Assembly (NCBI RefSeq): GCF_900142735.1
Contig: NZ_FRBY01000001.1
Span: 1,178,001-1,242,000, forward strand
Length of the DNA stretch: 64,000 nucleotides
Reading direction: 5' to 3'
Origin: Flavobacterium saccharophilum
GTDB taxonomy: Bacteria; Bacteroidota; Bacteroidia; Flavobacteriales; Flavobacteriaceae
The first letter of the stretch is position 1, and each line of letters opens with the position of its first letter. The position numbers were made by a program, and so were the translations under genes. Below, piece by piece: positions 25,263 to 33,696 of this stretch. The notes under the pieces are model-generated. The model was not told the DNA's origin. It did not search any database and was given only the letters and a program-made list of their open reading frames with translations.

Positions 25263-27458
25263 ATGAAAACTTCTCTTAAAGGTATTAAGGTACTAAGTTA
25301 CAAAGGTTCTAAGTTTTTAAAAACTAGACGAACCAAATCTATTTTCTTTACTCTATTTTCTTTACTCTATTCTCTATTTTCTTTCGCTCAAGAGCAAGAA
25401 AAAGATTCTACCAAAGTAAATTCTCTTGATGAGGTTTTGGTCTCTGCTGTTCGTGTTACTACAAAAACGCCGGTTACGTTTAGTAATCTGGATAAAAAAG
25501 ATATCAAATACAGAAACTTAGGGCAGGATATCCCAATTCTTATGAATTATATGCCTTCTGTTGTAACAACTTCTGATGCTGGTAACGGAATGGGTTACAC
25601 TGGAATTCGCGTCCGCGGAAGCGATGCAACGCGTGTTAATGTTACCATCAACGGAATTCCATACAATGATGCTGAAAGTCAGGGAACATTTTGGGTTAAT
25701 ATGCCTGATTTTGCTTCCTCTGTAGAAAGTCTTCAATTACAGCGTGGTGTTGGAACTTCAACTAATGGCTCTGGTGCTTTTGGTGCCAGTTTAAATATGC
25801 TGACAGACAATTATGCTTCAAAAGCAAATGGTGAAATTTCAAGTTCATATGGAAGTTTCAATTCTCAAAAAAACACAGTAAAATTTAGTACAGGTTTATT
25901 AAACGATCATTTTGAATTGGCAGGGCGTTTGTCAAGAATCAAATCAGATGGTTATGTAGACAGAGCAAGTTCTGATTTGAAATCGTATTTTTTACAGGGA
26001 ACTTATGTTGGCAAAACAACCTTAATTAAGGCATTGGTTTTTGGCGGAACAGAAAAAACATACCAATCCTGGAACGGAATCGATGCTGAAACCCTAAACT
26101 CAAACCGTACTTTCAATTCTGCCGGAATGTATACGGACGAAGCTGGAAACATTCGTTTTTATGACAATGAAACAGATAACTATCAGCAAGATCATTATCA
26201 ATTGCATTGGAGTGAATCATTCTCAGATAAATGGAGCTCAAACTTAGCAGTTCATTACACCAAAGGAAAAGGCTACTATGAAAATTATAAATATGATGAG
26301 CCGGTTGCAGGATATGGGCCAATCGAACCTACCAAAATGGTTGAGAATGATAACGGAGAATTAGTGCCGGGTACCGATTTAATTCGTCAGAAATGGTTGG
26401 ACAATGATTTCTACGGAACTACTTTTTCTGTAAAATATAAAGATGAAAAACTGGACGTGATTTTTGGCGGAGGCTGGAATAAATACGAAGGCGACCATTT
26501 CGGGAAAGTAATTTGGGCGAGAAATTCTGCTCAATCGGAGTTAGGCGATCATTATTACGATGATTTCTCAACTAAAACAGATGGAAATATTTTCGCGAAA
26601 GCCAATTATCAGGTTACAGAAAAATTAAGCTTTTATGGTGATTTGCAATATAGAAATGTAAAATACAAATCCAATAGTGCAGACACTGGTTTGGTTGATG
26701 ATAATTTCAATTTCTTTAATCCAAAAGCAGGTTTGAATTATGAAATCAATCAAAAGAATACCCTTTATTTCTCGTATGCCAGAGCCAATCGCGAACCAAA
26801 CAGAACGGATTACGAAGGTGGAAATGTAAAACCGGAAAAACTAAATGATTTTGAATTGGGATGGAGATTCAATTCGGAGAAATTTCAGTTGAATTCGAAT
26901 TTCTATTATATGGCATACAAAGATCAGTTGATCTTAACCGGAACATTAGACGATGTTGGTGCACCAATTCGTTCCAATACTGATAAAAGTTACCGTTTAG
27001 GTTTTGAAGTGGATGCAACTATTAAATTATCAGAGAAATTTATATTGCGACCAAACTTCACATTAAGCAGTAATAAAAATGTTGATTTGGCTGTTGAAGG
27101 GCAAAACTACGGAACAACTAAAATTGCGTATTCGCCAGAAGTAATTGCAGGAAATATTATTGTTTATAGCCCACTTGAAAGTTTGCACATTTCGCTATTA
27201 CAGAAATACGTTGGTGAGCAATACATGAATAATATCGAATTGGCATCAGCAAAATTGGCTGATTACTTTGTAAACGATCTTAATGTGTCTTATGAGATTA
27301 AACCAAAATCTGTCTTCAAATCAATAATGATTACAGGATTGGTAAATAATATTTTAGATAAGAAATATGTTTCAAACGGGTATATGTGGGATGTCTATCC
27401 ATACTATTATCCACAGGCAGGAATCAATTTCTTAGCCGGATTAACTTTGAAATTCTAA
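25263..27458 (+). CDS. TonB-dependent outer-membrane receptor, probable thiamine importer
   Basis: 731 residues. The N-terminus is unusual: about 20 residues precede a signal-like core that is encoded by tandem CTATTTTCTTTACT repeats, cleaved after SFAQ. Then a plug domain (LDEVLVSAVRV, GIRVRGSDATRVNVTINGIPYND) and a 22-strand barrel ending in an aromatic residue (GLTLKF). No carboxypeptidase-like domain. Control by a TPP riboswitch is strong evidence for thiamine or a precursor as substrate. The upstream ATG is used because no better start precedes the signal region. Confidence 0.9.
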   Translation: MKTSLKGIKVLSYKGSKFLKTRRTKSIFFTLFSLLYSLFSFAQEQEKDSTKVNSLDEVLVSAVRVTTKTPVTFSNLDKKDIKYRNLGQDIPILMNYMPSVVTTSDAGNGMGYTGIRVRGSDATRVNVTINGIPYNDAESQGTFWVNMPDFASSVESLQLQRGVGTSTNGSGAFGASLNMLTDNYASKANGEISSSYGSFNSQKNTVKFSTGLLNDHFELAGRLSRIKSDGYVDRASSDLKSYFLQGTYVGKTTLIKALVFGGTEKTYQSWNGIDAETLNSNRTFNSAGMYTDEAGNIRFYDNETDNYQQDHYQLHWSESFSDKWSSNLAVHYTKGKGYYENYKYDEPVAGYGPIEPTKMVENDNGELVPGTDLIRQKWLDNDFYGTTFSVKYKDEKLDVIFGGGWNKYEGDHFGKVIWARNSAQSELGDHYYDDFSTKTDGNIFAKANYQVTEKLSFYGDLQYRNVKYKSNSADTGLVDDNFNFFNPKAGLNYEINQKNTLYFSYARANREPNRTDYEGGNVKPEKLNDFELGWRFNSEKFQLNSNFYYMAYKDQLILTGTLDDVGAPIRSNTDKSYRLGFEVDATIKLSEKFILRPNFTLSSNKNVDLAVEGQNYGTTKIAYSPEVIAGNIIVYSPLESLHISLLQKYVGEQYMNNIELASAKLADYFVNDLNVSYEIKPKSVFKSIMITGLVNNILDKKYVSNGYMWDVYPYYYPQAGINFLAGLTLKF
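25340..25383 (+). repeat. CTATTTTCTTTACT tandem repeat inside the receptor signal-peptide codons
   Basis: About three imperfect units in a row. Positions 25353-25377 are identical over 25 bp to 48160-48184, which is noncoding leader of the thiamine operon. Here they are translated as SIFFTLFSLLYSLFSF, the hydrophobic core of the signal peptide. Confidence 0.85.
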
Positions 27459-27474
27459 AAAATATCTTTGAAAG

Positions 27475-27513
27475 AAAAAAAGCCTGAAAGTTTTAAATTT
27501 TCAGGCTTTTTTG
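27475..27513 (+). terminator. Rho-independent terminator of the receptor gene
   Basis: An 8-bp stem GCCTGAAA/TTTCAGGC (27482-27506), extended by A/T pairs, is followed by TTTTTTGTTTTT, 23 bp after the receptor stop codon. It isolates the thiamine receptor from the GLPGLI locus. Confidence 0.9.
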
Positions 27514-27668
27514 TTTTTGGAAAATGCTTTAGTGAACTACTAATGAAACAGGTTTTTGATTAAGAAATTTCTTATTTTTAAATTTGAAACAATTTTATTG
27601 TATTTGTTTTTATCCCCAAGTATTGCTATGTTTTGTAAGATATATTCTGTGTTTTACTTGTTTTTTAC

Positions 27669-27699
27669 TTGTTAAAAATTTGTTAATTTTATAAGTTTA
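27669..27699 (+). promoter_or_regulatory. Candidate promoter of the first GLPGLI gene
   Basis: TTG, 20 bp, TAAGTTTA, near the -33/-7 consensus. The same arrangement and much of the spacer sequence recur at 29834-29864 before the small-peptide gene, so it is conserved between duplicated segments. The rest of 27514-27768 holds only AT-rich sequence homologous to 29700-29946. Confidence 0.6.
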
Positions 27700-27768
27700 A
27701 GCTTATTTTTTTAAAAAATTTTCTTTGGTTAGCCAATGGAAAAAATAAATTTAAAGAGCCATATAATT

Positions 27769-28452
27769 ATGAGAAATATCTTTCTCCTTTTCTTTTTTTC
27801 TTTTGCTGGTTTTTCACAAACTTCGGGTATAGCTTATTACGGTATTCAGCTGCCAGAATATAAAGGTAAGAATGGTGAAAAAAGTGATATCCTTTCTGAA
27901 GCCAAAAAAGTAGCAGAAAGTCATAATTTTATTTTGGAATTTAATGAAACTCAATCTCACTTTTACCTTTCGAATGAGATGGAAAATGAGGGCGCTAACG
28001 TGTTAATTAACGGAGTTGCCAATATTATATCGGGACATGAAAATTATTATGATAAGGGTAAGCAGCTAAGTATTAACAAACATGTTGATGGAATTCTTAT
28101 CAAAGACAAGAACGCTGTTAAATCCTGGACAATTACAAACGAAACAAAAGTTATTGATAATTATCTATGCTATAAAGCTGAATTTATTAAAAAGTACAAA
28201 GGTTATAATGGAGAAATGAGTAAAACAATAATTGCCTGGTTTGCTCCCTCTTTGCCATTTCCTTTTGGCCCTAATAGCTATAATGGATTGCCAGGTTTAG
28301 TATTAGAATTAATTGAAACAGGAGAAAAAGTTAAAACATATTTTATCAAAAAGATTGAATTGAAAGAGCAAAGTATTCTAATTAAATTCCCTGAAGGCAA
28401 AGTTTTAACAGAGGAGGAGTTTATGAAAAATTCGACTTACATTCCGAAATAA
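27769..28452 (+). CDS. GLPGLI family protein 1
   Basis: 227 residues from the ATG at 27769, which opens a signal peptide (MRNIFLLFFFSFAGFSQ). An earlier ATG at 27736 is rejected, because the homologous leader before the small-peptide gene at 29947 aligns up to the 27769 ATG. The family signature WFAPSLPFPFGPN...YNGLPGLVLELIE is present near residues 160-185. GLPGLI proteins are exported, found in Bacteroidetes beside TonB receptors, and have no known function. It is the most divergent of the three here and ends shortly after the motif region, without the Lys-rich tail of the others. Confidence 0.88.
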   Translation: MRNIFLLFFFSFAGFSQTSGIAYYGIQLPEYKGKNGEKSDILSEAKKVAESHNFILEFNETQSHFYLSNEMENEGANVLINGVANIISGHENYYDKGKQLSINKHVDGILIKDKNAVKSWTITNETKVIDNYLCYKAEFIKKYKGYNGEMSKTIIAWFAPSLPFPFGPNSYNGLPGLVLELIETGEKVKTYFIKKIELKEQSILIKFPEGKVLTEEEFMKNSTYIPK

Positions 28453-28531
28453 ATTTAATGTTTAGAATTTAATTTCTACCAAAACAGTCTTTTTTTGGTA
28501 GTATTCTATATAAATCTTATGAATATCAAAT

Positions 28532-29275
28532 ATGAAAAAAATAGTTTTTGTTTTGTTAATTCTTTTTGTTTCAAACGCTCTTTTTTCTCAGTCTGGACGT
28601 ATTGATTATCTCATAAAATTGGATTCACTTTCATTTAAAGATAATGGAAAATTTAAAGAAAGATTACAAAAAATGAAAGAATATGCCAGCAACCAGAAGT
28701 TTAAATTAAGTTTTAATACCAATCGATCTAGTTTTGAATATATTGAAAGTCTGAGTTCTGACCCAAGTTTTAATGAAAGCGAAAATATTATTGCGAGATT
28801 TGCGGCGACTACTGCTTCTGACTTTTATTACGACAGAATTGAAAACAGAGAAATTCAAAAGAAAAATGATGGGCAATTAGTAGAAAAAACGAATGCAAGA
28901 GTAGATTGGGTTATTGGTACGGAGTCGAAAAAAATTGATAATTACTTATGCTATAAAGCTACCTATCAGGAGTCTTATATAAGTAGAAAATCAGGTAAAA
29001 AAGAATATACAGAGATTGTGGCTTGGTTTGCGCCTATTTTACCATATGGTTATGGGCCTATTCAATTTTATGGATTACCCGGCTTGATTTTGGAGCTTAA
29101 ATATAAAAATACCACCTACTTAGCTGCTAGAATAGAACTGAAAGATGATACAGTGGATATAAAATTCCCAAAAGGGAGAACAATTACCGAGGATGAATAT
29201 AATAGTAGATTGCAATCTAGTGCTGGAGCTGTATTGTTGACAAGAAAGAAAGCGGAAAAGAAGGAACAAAAATAA
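28532..29275 (+). CDS. GLPGLI family protein 2
   Basis: 247 residues, with signal peptide to about ALFSQS. Family blocks are NYLCYKATY, AWFAPILPYGYGP and FYGLPGLILEL, followed by a shared tail GAVLLTRKKAEKK. It is about 40% identical by eye to GLPGLI 3 at 30230, including the tail, and both are followed by the same sequence leading into a receptor gene: here a decayed fragment, there an intact one. Likely periplasmic or outer-membrane-associated. Function unknown. Confidence 0.88.
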   Translation: MKKIVFVLLILFVSNALFSQSGRIDYLIKLDSLSFKDNGKFKERLQKMKEYASNQKFKLSFNTNRSSFEYIESLSSDPSFNESENIIARFAATTASDFYYDRIENREIQKKNDGQLVEKTNARVDWVIGTESKKIDNYLCYKATYQESYISRKSGKKEYTEIVAWFAPILPYGYGPIQFYGLPGLILELKYKNTTYLAARIELKDDTVDIKFPKGRTITEDEYNSRLQSSAGAVLLTRKKAEKKEQK

Positions 29276-29329
29276 AAAAAAATACAGTTGTTATTACAAT
29301 ATTTAAAAACTCCAAATTATGTTTAATTT

Positions 29330-29566
29330 ATGCTCAAAACCCCACTCGTTTTTTTAATAACCCCACTTTCTTACCCAGGCCAGAACATTTGAAGGGTGGT
29401 TTCTAATGATGCAGATAAACCATTAGAATCGACCAATATCATTGCAAAACCCTTACAAGAAAAAAAGCGAGTTTAAAATTTTCGATTGCAGATAACAAAG
29501 GGCGATATCGTCTAGAGTCGGATGTTAACGTAAAGTATGAAATTATGGTTTCCTATATGGGTTTTT
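29330..29566 (+). pseudogene. Decayed 5' fragment of the large receptor gene
   Basis: About 90% identical by eye to the start of the receptor at 31021, from about 18 bp before its ATG to about codon 80; a run of more than 40 bp is identical. Small deletions bring a stop codon after about 20 codons, so it is not functional. Homology ends abruptly at 29566. Confidence 0.9.
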
Positions 29567-29690
29567 AATGATTATTAGTTTAGCAAATAATATCTTAAAT
29601 AAGAAATGTAATTCAAAATGGTATATGTGGTATGTTTATCCATAATTTATGGAATTAATTTCTTTGTCGGATTGAATTTGAAATTCTAAA
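29567..29690 (+). pseudogene. Decayed 3' fragment of a thiamine-receptor-like gene
   Basis: Matches the last 130 bp of the receptor at 25263 (from AATGATTACAGG to its stop), at roughly 75-80% identity with a small deletion. It is joined directly to the fragment at 29330-29566. The following 29700-29946 continues to match the intergenic region after the real receptor. It marks the joint of a tandem duplication. Confidence 0.85.
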
Positions 29691-29833
29691 ATTATTTTTA
29701 AATAAAAGTCTAAAGTTTATAATTAAGAATTTTCTTATTTTTAATATTGCAAACAATCTTATTATAATTTGTAGTCATCACTTATTATTACTGTATTTTG
29801 TAAGATATATGCCTGATTTAATTTTTAATATAC

Positions 29834-29864
29834 TTGTTAAAAATTTGTTAATTATATAAGTTTA
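29834..29864 (+). promoter_or_regulatory. Candidate promoter of the small-peptide gene
   Basis: TTG, 20 bp, TAAGTTTA, copy of the element at 27669. It is followed at 29873-29891 by a run of 19 T before the start codon at 29947. Confidence 0.6.
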
Positions 29865-29872
29865 GGTTTACA

Positions 29873-29891
29873 TTTTTTTTTTTTTTTTTTT
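29873..29891 (+). repeat. T19 homopolymer tract in the peptide-gene leader
   Basis: Nineteen consecutive T between the candidate -7 element and the start codon. The duplicated counterpart near 27710 has only a short interrupted T-run. Such tracts change length easily in replication and in sequencing. Confidence 0.9.
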
Positions 29892-29946
29892 CAAATTTAC
29901 TTCGGTTAACCAAAAAACATTTAATAAATTTAAACCATAAATTATT

Positions 29947-30171
29947 ATGAAAAAATTATTTTTTACTGCTTTTGCAGTTGTAGTATTTAGCAGCGTTGCA
30001 ATGGCAAATTCTACTGAGTTGAAAGAAACAACAACTTTACAAAATGTTATTAAAGTAGTTGAAGTTGAGAACCAAGCAACCCCTTGCGAAAATGCGGCGA
30101 TTGATTATTATGAAGCTACTGGTTCTAATGATCCAGCATTTTTTACTTATTTAATTGCAATGTGTCATTAA
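29947..30171 (+). CDS. Small exported two-cysteine peptide
   Basis: 74 residues. A clear signal peptide (MKKLFFTAFAVVVFSSVAMA) leaves a mature peptide of about 54 residues, acidic, with two cysteines (TPCENAAIDYY and the terminal AMCH) that could form a disulfide. Flavobacteria carry many such small proteins with a central Cys and a near-terminal Cys; I know of no function. It occupies the position of GLPGLI 1 in the duplicated locus, has its own promoter and is followed by a strong terminator, which suggests higher expression than the genes after it. Confidence 0.75.
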   Translation: MKKLFFTAFAVVVFSSVAMANSTELKETTTLQNVIKVVEVENQATPCENAAIDYYEATGSNDPAFFTYLIAMCH

Positions 30172-30185
30172 GACCAATTAATAAT

Positions 30186-30216
30186 AAGCTCCAAGTTTTA
30201 TTACTTGGAGCTTTTA
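30186..30216 (+). terminator. Terminator between the peptide and GLPGLI 3
   Basis: A perfect 10-bp stem AAGCTCCAAG/CTTGGAGCTT with an 8-nt loop and a short T-run, 14 bp after the peptide stop and 14 bp before the next start codon. No separate promoter fits in the gap, so GLPGLI 3 depends on read-through. Confidence 0.85.
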
Positions 30217-30229
30217 ATTTAATATAATT

Positions 30230-30970
30230 ATGAAATATTTTTTTTTTAGTTTACTTTTCACAAGTATAGTTTACTCTCAGCAAACTGTTATCGTTACATA
30301 TGATTTCCATACCTCCTTCTCAAATAATGAGCTTAAAAACGAAGATGCAAAAAAGCTTTTTGGAAATACTGTTGAATTGGCAAATAATCAAAAATTTCAA
30401 TTATCGTATAGTGAAAATAAGGCTAGTTTTAAATATATAGATCAGCTAGGTCTTGATTCAGATCCTCAATTACTAAATATATCCAGAATGGCGTTTACTT
30501 CACTCGATGTTTATACTAATTTAGAAGCTAAAGCCCAAATTACGGTAAGAAATGATGGTACTTTAGTAGAGAGTAAAATTACTCCTTTAGATTGGGAAAT
30601 TACCGCAGAGTCTAAAAACATAGGTGGGTATTTATGTTACAAAGCGCTTTTTAATGAAAACTTTATCGATAGCTTTGGTAAAAATAGAAGTACTAAAATA
30701 GTAGCTTGGTTTGCTCCAAGTTTACCTTTTAGTCTGGGCCCTAAATACTTTTACGGTTTGCCGGGACTTATTTTAGAAGTCACGGAGTATGTTAATTCGC
30801 ATGGTAATACTTTTTTGGCAAATACTATTGAGTTGAGAGATAAAAAAGAGAATATAAAGTTTCCAAATGGTAAAACAGTTACTAAAGAAGAGTACGATAA
30901 AAAATTTCAATACAGCGATGGAGCTGTTTTGCTAGCAAAAAAAAGGGAGGAAACGAAAGGAAAAGAATAA
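30230..30970 (+). CDS. GLPGLI family protein 3
   Basis: 246 residues with signal peptide to about IVYSQQ. Signature blocks GYLCYKALF, AWFAPSLPFSLGP and FYGLPGLILEV, and the tail GAVLLAKKREETK shared with GLPGLI 2. It is 50 bp upstream of the intact large receptor gene. In this family genes commonly lie next to such receptors, so the two products probably work together at the outer membrane; what they handle is unknown. Confidence 0.88.
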   Translation: MKYFFFSLLFTSIVYSQQTVIVTYDFHTSFSNNELKNEDAKKLFGNTVELANNQKFQLSYSENKASFKYIDQLGLDSDPQLLNISRMAFTSLDVYTNLEAKAQITVRNDGTLVESKITPLDWEITAESKNIGGYLCYKALFNENFIDSFGKNRSTKIVAWFAPSLPFSLGPKYFYGLPGLILEVTEYVNSHGNTFLANTIELRDKKENIKFPNGKTVTKEEYDKKFQYSDGAVLLAKKREETKGKE

Positions 30971-31020
30971 AACTTATTATAATTGTTAGTTGTTTATATT
31001 TTCCAAATTATCTTTAATTT

Positions 31021-33690
31021 ATGCTCAAAACCCTACTCGTTTTTTTAATAACCACACTTTCTTACGCCCAAACCAAAACATTTGAAGGGGTAGTTTCTGA
31101 TGATGCTAATAAACCCTTAGAATCGGCTAATGTTATTGCAAAATCCTTACAAGAAAAAGCGAGTCTAAAATTTTCGATTGCAGATAACAAAGGGCGATAT
31201 CGTCTAGAGTTGGATGTTAATGTAAAGTATGAAATTATGGTTTCGTATATTGGTTTTCTTGATCAGGTATTTATTTTGGAGCCTAATTCAAATATTAATT
31301 CTTATGACTTTAAATTAAAATCTACAGGAGAAAACTTAAAAGAAATCGTAATTAAACACGAGTTTAAGCCAATTGTTATTAAAAAAGACACCTTAACTTT
31401 TGATGTCAATAGTTTTGCTAATGGTAACGAACGCAAAATGAAAGAAATCCTTGAAAAGTTACCCGGAGTTGAGGTTGATAAAAAAGGAATCGTTACTGTA
31501 CAAGGCAAAAAAGTCACCAAAATGTTGGTTGAGGGGAAATCTTTTTTTGGCGGAGGTTCTAAGTTAGCTGTAGAAAATATTCCTGCCGATGCGTTAGATA
31601 AAATTGAAGTTATTGATCATTTTAACGAAGTTGGTTTTATGAAACAAGTGTCAGACAGTGATGATTTGGCAATGAATGTAAAATTGAAAGAAGATAAAAA
31701 GAAATTTGTTTTTGGAGATGTACAGGCAGGTGTAGAGGCTGGAGGAGGAGATAATGGTTTTTATCTCGCACATGCAGCTTTGTTTTATTTTGCGCCCAAA
31801 ACCAATTTAAGTTTTATTGGTGATGCAAATAATATCGGAAAAAGCACTTTTACTTATGATGATTTAACGCGGTTTGGAGGCGGTTTCAGCAGTTTTCTTT
31901 CCGGTAGAAAAGCGTTGACAGATTTAGACTCTTTTTCTAAAGACAATACCGACATGCTTAAATCTCAATCACAGTTTAGCGCTTTTAATTTTAGTCATGA
32001 ATTTTCATCAAAACTGACTCTGTCTGGGTTTGGAATTGTTTCTAAAGTTTTTACTGCTGCCAGAATTGATAATAATGTTGAATATTTGAACAACAATAGT
32101 ACTGTCGATTATGAAAAAAAGGTTCGGCTTGCAGATAATACTGCGGTGTTAGGACTAGGAAATATAAAATTGGATTATTCACCAACAAAGAAAGAAAAAT
32201 GGTATTACAATGGGCAATATCAGTCTAATACGAATGATTTAGAAAGCGTTTTAAATTCCTTGACAAATTTAGGATCAAGCGTTTTTGAAACCATAAATAA
32301 AGCTGATAACGCATCAGTCAAACAATATATAGAATGGCACAAAAGTTACAATGATCACAATACAACAACTTTTGTCGTAAATCAGGCTTATACTAAACTT
32401 ACACCAAAAAATAATTGGTTTACTGATGAACCGTTTTTGCAAGGACTAATTCCATTAATAGAAGATGAAAGTTATACGGTTGATCAGGTAAAAAAATCTG
32501 AAGTAAACAGTATTGATGCCCTTTTTAAGCATTACTGGATTATTAATAACACAAATCATTTGTATACCAATATTGGAAACAATTTTGAAAAATCTAATTT
32601 TAATACTTCCGAAAAACAAATCTTAACAGATGGATCTATTAATGATTTTGCCATAGCTGGTTTTGGCAATGCTATTAATTACAGATTAAATGATGCCTAT
32701 ATTGGCCTAGAATATAAATTTAAAATTGGGAAATGGGTTAACAAACCAGGACTGTATTTGCATTGGTATGATTTGAATACTTCTCAAATTGATGGTAATT
32801 ACAGTGTATCAAAAACATTGCTCCAGCCACAATGGAATAGTGATTACGAGTTTAATAAATCAGAGAGTTTGAATTTTACCTATAAATTAGAAAATCAGTT
32901 TCCAGATGTTAACCAAATGGCAAATCGATATACTTTGGAATTTTATAATGCGGTGTATAAGGGTAATGCATTATTAGAAAACGAAAGATACCATTCCTCT
33001 ACTTTGCGATACTCAAAAATGAATTCTTATAAAGGAATTATTTGGAATGGAATGTTGAATTATTCCAAAAAAGTAAAAGTAATTCGAAATGAAATAAAAC
33101 TGGATGGAATCGATCAGTTCAATACGCCAATTTTAACCGATAATCCCGAAACAAATATTGGGTTTAATGGTTTTGTATCTAAACGAATTTATCGATTTAA
33201 TTTGAAGTTAAATACAAGATTATCATGGTTTAATTATTCGCAAACATTAAATGATATTACGACAAATAACCAAAGAAATAATCAGAATGTTGGTCTGATT
33301 TTTAAAACCGCTTATAAAAAATGGCCAGACTTTACTATTGGTTATACAAAAGGTTTTAGTGAATTTTCGGGTTTGACAAAATCAAAATATCAAACGGATG
33401 CTCTGACATCATCCTTTGAATGCACATTTTTAAAATCCTGGACTTATAAAATAGATTATGAGAGTTTAAAAAATACAAACGATAATAAACAGTCTAATTT
33501 TTATGATATTTTAAACACGTCACTTTTTTATCAAAAGAAAAATAGTCCGTTGGGTTTTGAATTGACGGCTAATAATTTGTTTGATATCAAAAAGAAAAAT
33601 AGTTATTCATTCTCTGACTATATGATAAGCGAGCAGGCTGTCTATATTTTGCCCAGAGCCATTATATTTACGCTATCGTATAAATTGTAA
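31021..33690 (+). CDS. TonB-dependent receptor-like outer-membrane protein of the GLPGLI locus
   Basis: 889 residues: signal peptide (to TLSYAQ), a carboxypeptidase-regulatory-like beta-sandwich (FEGVVSDDANKPLESANVIA), a plug-like domain (ILEKLPGVEVDKKGIVTVQG), and a long outer-membrane barrel ending YKL. This layout is the one often annotated as outer-membrane beta-barrel family protein beside GLPGLI genes. The plug lacks an obvious TonB box, so energy coupling is uncertain. A decayed copy of its first 240 bp is at 29330. Confidence 0.87.
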   Translation: MLKTLLVFLITTLSYAQTKTFEGVVSDDANKPLESANVIAKSLQEKASLKFSIADNKGRYRLELDVNVKYEIMVSYIGFLDQVFILEPNSNINSYDFKLKSTGENLKEIVIKHEFKPIVIKKDTLTFDVNSFANGNERKMKEILEKLPGVEVDKKGIVTVQGKKVTKMLVEGKSFFGGGSKLAVENIPADALDKIEVIDHFNEVGFMKQVSDSDDLAMNVKLKEDKKKFVFGDVQAGVEAGGGDNGFYLAHAALFYFAPKTNLSFIGDANNIGKSTFTYDDLTRFGGGFSSFLSGRKALTDLDSFSKDNTDMLKSQSQFSAFNFSHEFSSKLTLSGFGIVSKVFTAARIDNNVEYLNNNSTVDYEKKVRLADNTAVLGLGNIKLDYSPTKKEKWYYNGQYQSNTNDLESVLNSLTNLGSSVFETINKADNASVKQYIEWHKSYNDHNTTTFVVNQAYTKLTPKNNWFTDEPFLQGLIPLIEDESYTVDQVKKSEVNSIDALFKHYWIINNTNHLYTNIGNNFEKSNFNTSEKQILTDGSINDFAIAGFGNAINYRLNDAYIGLEYKFKIGKWVNKPGLYLHWYDLNTSQIDGNYSVSKTLLQPQWNSDYEFNKSESLNFTYKLENQFPDVNQMANRYTLEFYNAVYKGNALLENERYHSSTLRYSKMNSYKGIIWNGMLNYSKKVKVIRNEIKLDGIDQFNTPILTDNPETNIGFNGFVSKRIYRFNLKLNTRLSWFNYSQTLNDITTNNQRNNQNVGLIFKTAYKKWPDFTIGYTKGFSEFSGLTKSKYQTDALTSSFECTFLKSWTYKIDYESLKNTNDNKQSNFYDILNTSLFYQKKNSPLGFELTANNLFDIKKKNSYSFSDYMISEQAVYILPRAIIFTLSYKL

Positions 33691-33696
33691 CTACTT

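Noticed and set aside
29276..29946. Possible small genes in the 671-bp gap
   Set aside because: The sequence is explained by two decayed receptor fragments and a duplicated leader; no intact frame with a start signal is seen.
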